DNA from: Pseudomonas sp. 8Z
GTDB taxonomy: Bacteria; Pseudomonadota; Gammaproteobacteria; Pseudomonadales; Pseudomonadaceae
Length of the DNA stretch: 64,000 nucleotides
Reading direction: 5' to 3'
Assembly (NCBI RefSeq): GCF_902506535.1
Contig: NZ_LR733827.1
Location: forward strand, 1,758,092 to 1,822,091
The first letter of the stretch is position 1. Every line of letters begins with the position of its first letter. Positions 62,487 through 64,000 of this stretch are shown one piece after another. Made by a program: the position numbers and the translations under genes. The notes below the pieces were generated by a model. The model saw only the letters and a list, made by a program, of their open reading frames with translations. It ran no database searches and had not been told where the DNA came from.

Positions 62487-63980
62487 TCAACTGGCGAGCA
62501 TACGCCCGGTTTCGTCCAGATTGATGTGCCACTGCAACGCTTCGCGCAGGATATGTGGCGTATGGCCGCCACGCTGGCACGCACGCTCGAAGTAATCGTT
62601 CAGCGCAGCGCGAAAATCCGGGTGCACGCAGTTGTCGATGATCACCCGAGCCCGCTCGCGTGGCGCCAGCCCGCGCAGGTCAGCCAGGCCCTGCTCGGTG
62701 ACGAGGATGTCGACATCATGCTCGCTGTGGTCGACGTGGCTGACCATCGGCACCACGCTGGAAATCGCCCCGCCCTTGGCCATGGACTTGGTGACGAAGA
62801 TCGCCAGGTGGGCGTTGCGGGCGAAATCGCCGCTGCCGCCGATGCCATTCATCATCCTGGTGCCACCCACGTGGGTGGAGTTGACGTTGCCGTACAGGTC
62901 AAACTCCAGCGCCGTGTTGATGCCGATGATGCCCAGACGCCGCACTACCTCGGGGTGGTTGGAAATCTCCTGCGGGCGCAGTACCAGCCGATCCTTGTAG
63001 CGCTCCAGGTTGCCGAATACATCGGCATTGCGCCGCGCCGAGAGGGTGATCGAGCTGCCCGAGGCGAAGGCCAGCTTGCCGGCGTCGAACAGGTCGAAGG
63101 TGGAGTCCTGCAGCACCTCGGAGTACATGCTCAGGCCCTCGAACGGCGAGTCGATCAGGCCGCACATCACCGCGTTGGCGATGGAGCCGATGCCGGCCTG
63201 CAGCGGGCCGAGGCTGTTGCTCATGCGCCCGGCGTCCACTTCGCGCTTGAAGAAGGCGATCAGGTGGTCGGCGATGGCCTGGGTTTCGGCGTCCGGCGGC
63301 AGCACGGTGGAGGGTGAGTCCGGCTGCTCGCTGATGACGATGGCGACGATCTTCTCTGCCGGAATCGGAATCGCCGTGGCGCCGATGCGGTCGTCCACGC
63401 GGGTCAGCGGGATCGGCGTGCGCGTCGGCCGGTAAGTGGGGATGTAGATGTCGTGCAGGCCTTCGAGGTTGGGGTTGTGCGCCAGGTTGATCTCGACGAT
63501 CACGCGCTCGGCGAAGATGGCGAAGCTGGCCGAGTTGCCCACCGAGGTGGTCGGCACGATATGCCCCTGCTCGGTGATGGCCACCGCCTCGATCACGGCG
63601 ATATCGGGCTTCTTGAGCTGGTGGTTACGCAGTTGCTCGACGGTTTCCGACAGGTGCTGGTCGATGAACATGACGCGCCCGTCGTTGATCGCCCTGCGCA
63701 GCGTGGCGTCGACCTGAAACGGCATGCGCCGCGCCAGCACACCGGCCTCGGTCAGTTGCTTGTCGAGGTCGTTGCCCAGGCTCGCGCCGGTCATCAAGCT
63801 GATGCTCAGCGGCTGCTGGCGCGCGCGTTCGGCCAGCGCCAGCGGCACCGCCTTGGCCTCGCCTGCGCGGGTGAAGCCACTCATGCCGACGGTCATGCCG
63901 TCCTCGATCAACGCGGCCGCTTCAGCCGCCGTCATTACCTTATCCAGCAGCGCAGGCAGCCGCACACGATCACAATGCAT
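62487..63980 (-). CDS. Acetyl-CoA hydrolase/succinyl-CoA:acetate CoA-transferase family protein
   Basis: 497-residue class I CoA-transferase. The N-terminal domain has EDGMTVGMSGFTRAGEAKAV, the middle RMSNSLGPLQAGIGSIANAV, and the active-site region GLSMYSEVLQDSTFDLFDAG with the probable catalytic Glu, followed by HVGGTRMMNGIGGSGDFARN and the late VDILVTEQGLADLRGLAPRE. It resembles PA5445. It probably moves CoA between acetate and succinate (or hydrolyses acetyl-CoA). The start ATG at 63,980 is near the window end, so the promoter is only partly visible. In PAO1 the rubredoxin genes and PA5445 are far apart, so gene order changes here. Confidence 0.92.
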   Translation of the reverse strand: MHCDRVRLPALLDKVMTAAEAAALIEDGMTVGMSGFTRAGEAKAVPLALAERARQQPLSISLMTGASLGNDLDKQLTEAGVLARRMPFQVDATLRRAINDGRVMFIDQHLSETVEQLRNHQLKKPDIAVIEAVAITEQGHIVPTTSVGNSASFAIFAERVIVEINLAHNPNLEGLHDIYIPTYRPTRTPIPLTRVDDRIGATAIPIPAEKIVAIVISEQPDSPSTVLPPDAETQAIADHLIAFFKREVDAGRMSNSLGPLQAGIGSIANAVMCGLIDSPFEGLSMYSEVLQDSTFDLFDAGKLAFASGSSITLSARRNADVFGNLERYKDRLVLRPQEISNHPEVVRRLGIIGINTALEFDLYGNVNSTHVGGTRMMNGIGGSGDFARNAHLAIFVTKSMAKGGAISSVVPMVSHVDHSEHDVDILVTEQGLADLRGLAPRERARVIIDNCVHPDFRAALNDYFERACQRGGHTPHILREALQWHINLDETGRMLAS

Positions 63981-64000
63981 CGCAAGAACCTCAACGGGTC

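Overview
The window is a Pseudomonas chromosome segment. Gene order runs almost in step with the P. aeruginosa PAO1 stretch I remember as PA5281 to PA5351: HAD hydrolase, sutA, yjbQ, amtB, glnK, ubiK, comM, then LysR/MATE/c-di-GMP protein/rep/xpt, then rpmGB, SBP, radC, coaBC, dut, algC, argB, pyrE, crc, rph, yicC, gmk, rpoZ, spoT, ridA, then oxyR, recG, hup and rubredoxin genes. Base composition is high-GC with C/G-ending codons. The exbBD-tonB block beside oxyR, two tandem amtB genes and the GGTGGGCTAAAGCCCACC and GGTGGATA...TATCCACC hairpins suggest the P. mendocina/oleovorans/pseudoalcaligenes group. The species is an inference from memory, not a search.

Layout. 1-5.5 kb: nitrogen-scavenging operon glnK-amtB-amtB on the minus strand with a sigma-54 type promoter, beside sutA, yjbQ and ubiK. 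5.5-15.7 kb: comM is followed by an accessory island of lower GC (about 7,035-15,280). The island holds an orphan type II secretin, relics of IS5-family transposases, and a signal-peptide-bearing Rhs/YD-repeat toxin followed 10 bp later by a DUF2750 protein that is probably its immunity partner. A second, 5'-truncated copy of the comM 3' end closes the island. 15.7-32 kb: signalling and housekeeping genes, namely two methyl-accepting chemotaxis proteins, a LysR/MATE divergent pair, two GGDEF/EAL proteins, rep, xpt and an FAD oxidoreductase. A non-coding 727-bp element with perfect 24-bp terminal inverted repeats lies between xpt and the second chemoreceptor.

32-49 kb: core metabolism. This covers ribosomal proteins L33/L28, a peptide-type binding protein, radC, coenzyme A synthesis (coaBC), dUTPase, AlgC in its long membrane-anchored form, argB, pyrE, Crc, RNase PH, YicC, guanylate kinase, omega subunit, SpoT and RidA. 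gmk, rpoZ and spoT connect GTP/ppGpp metabolism with RNA polymerase. 49-64 kb: a lipoprotein, LysE exporter with AraC regulator, an epimerase-like protein, the ExbB-ExbD-TonB energy transducer, OxyR, RecG, an HDOD protein, two small unknowns, HU, rubredoxin reductase and rubredoxin, and an acetyl-CoA hydrolase/CoA-transferase.

No rRNA, tRNA or CRISPR array was seen. The most unusual parts are the comM-flanked island with its toxin pair and orphan secretin, and the 727-bp element that looks like one large degenerate palindrome.
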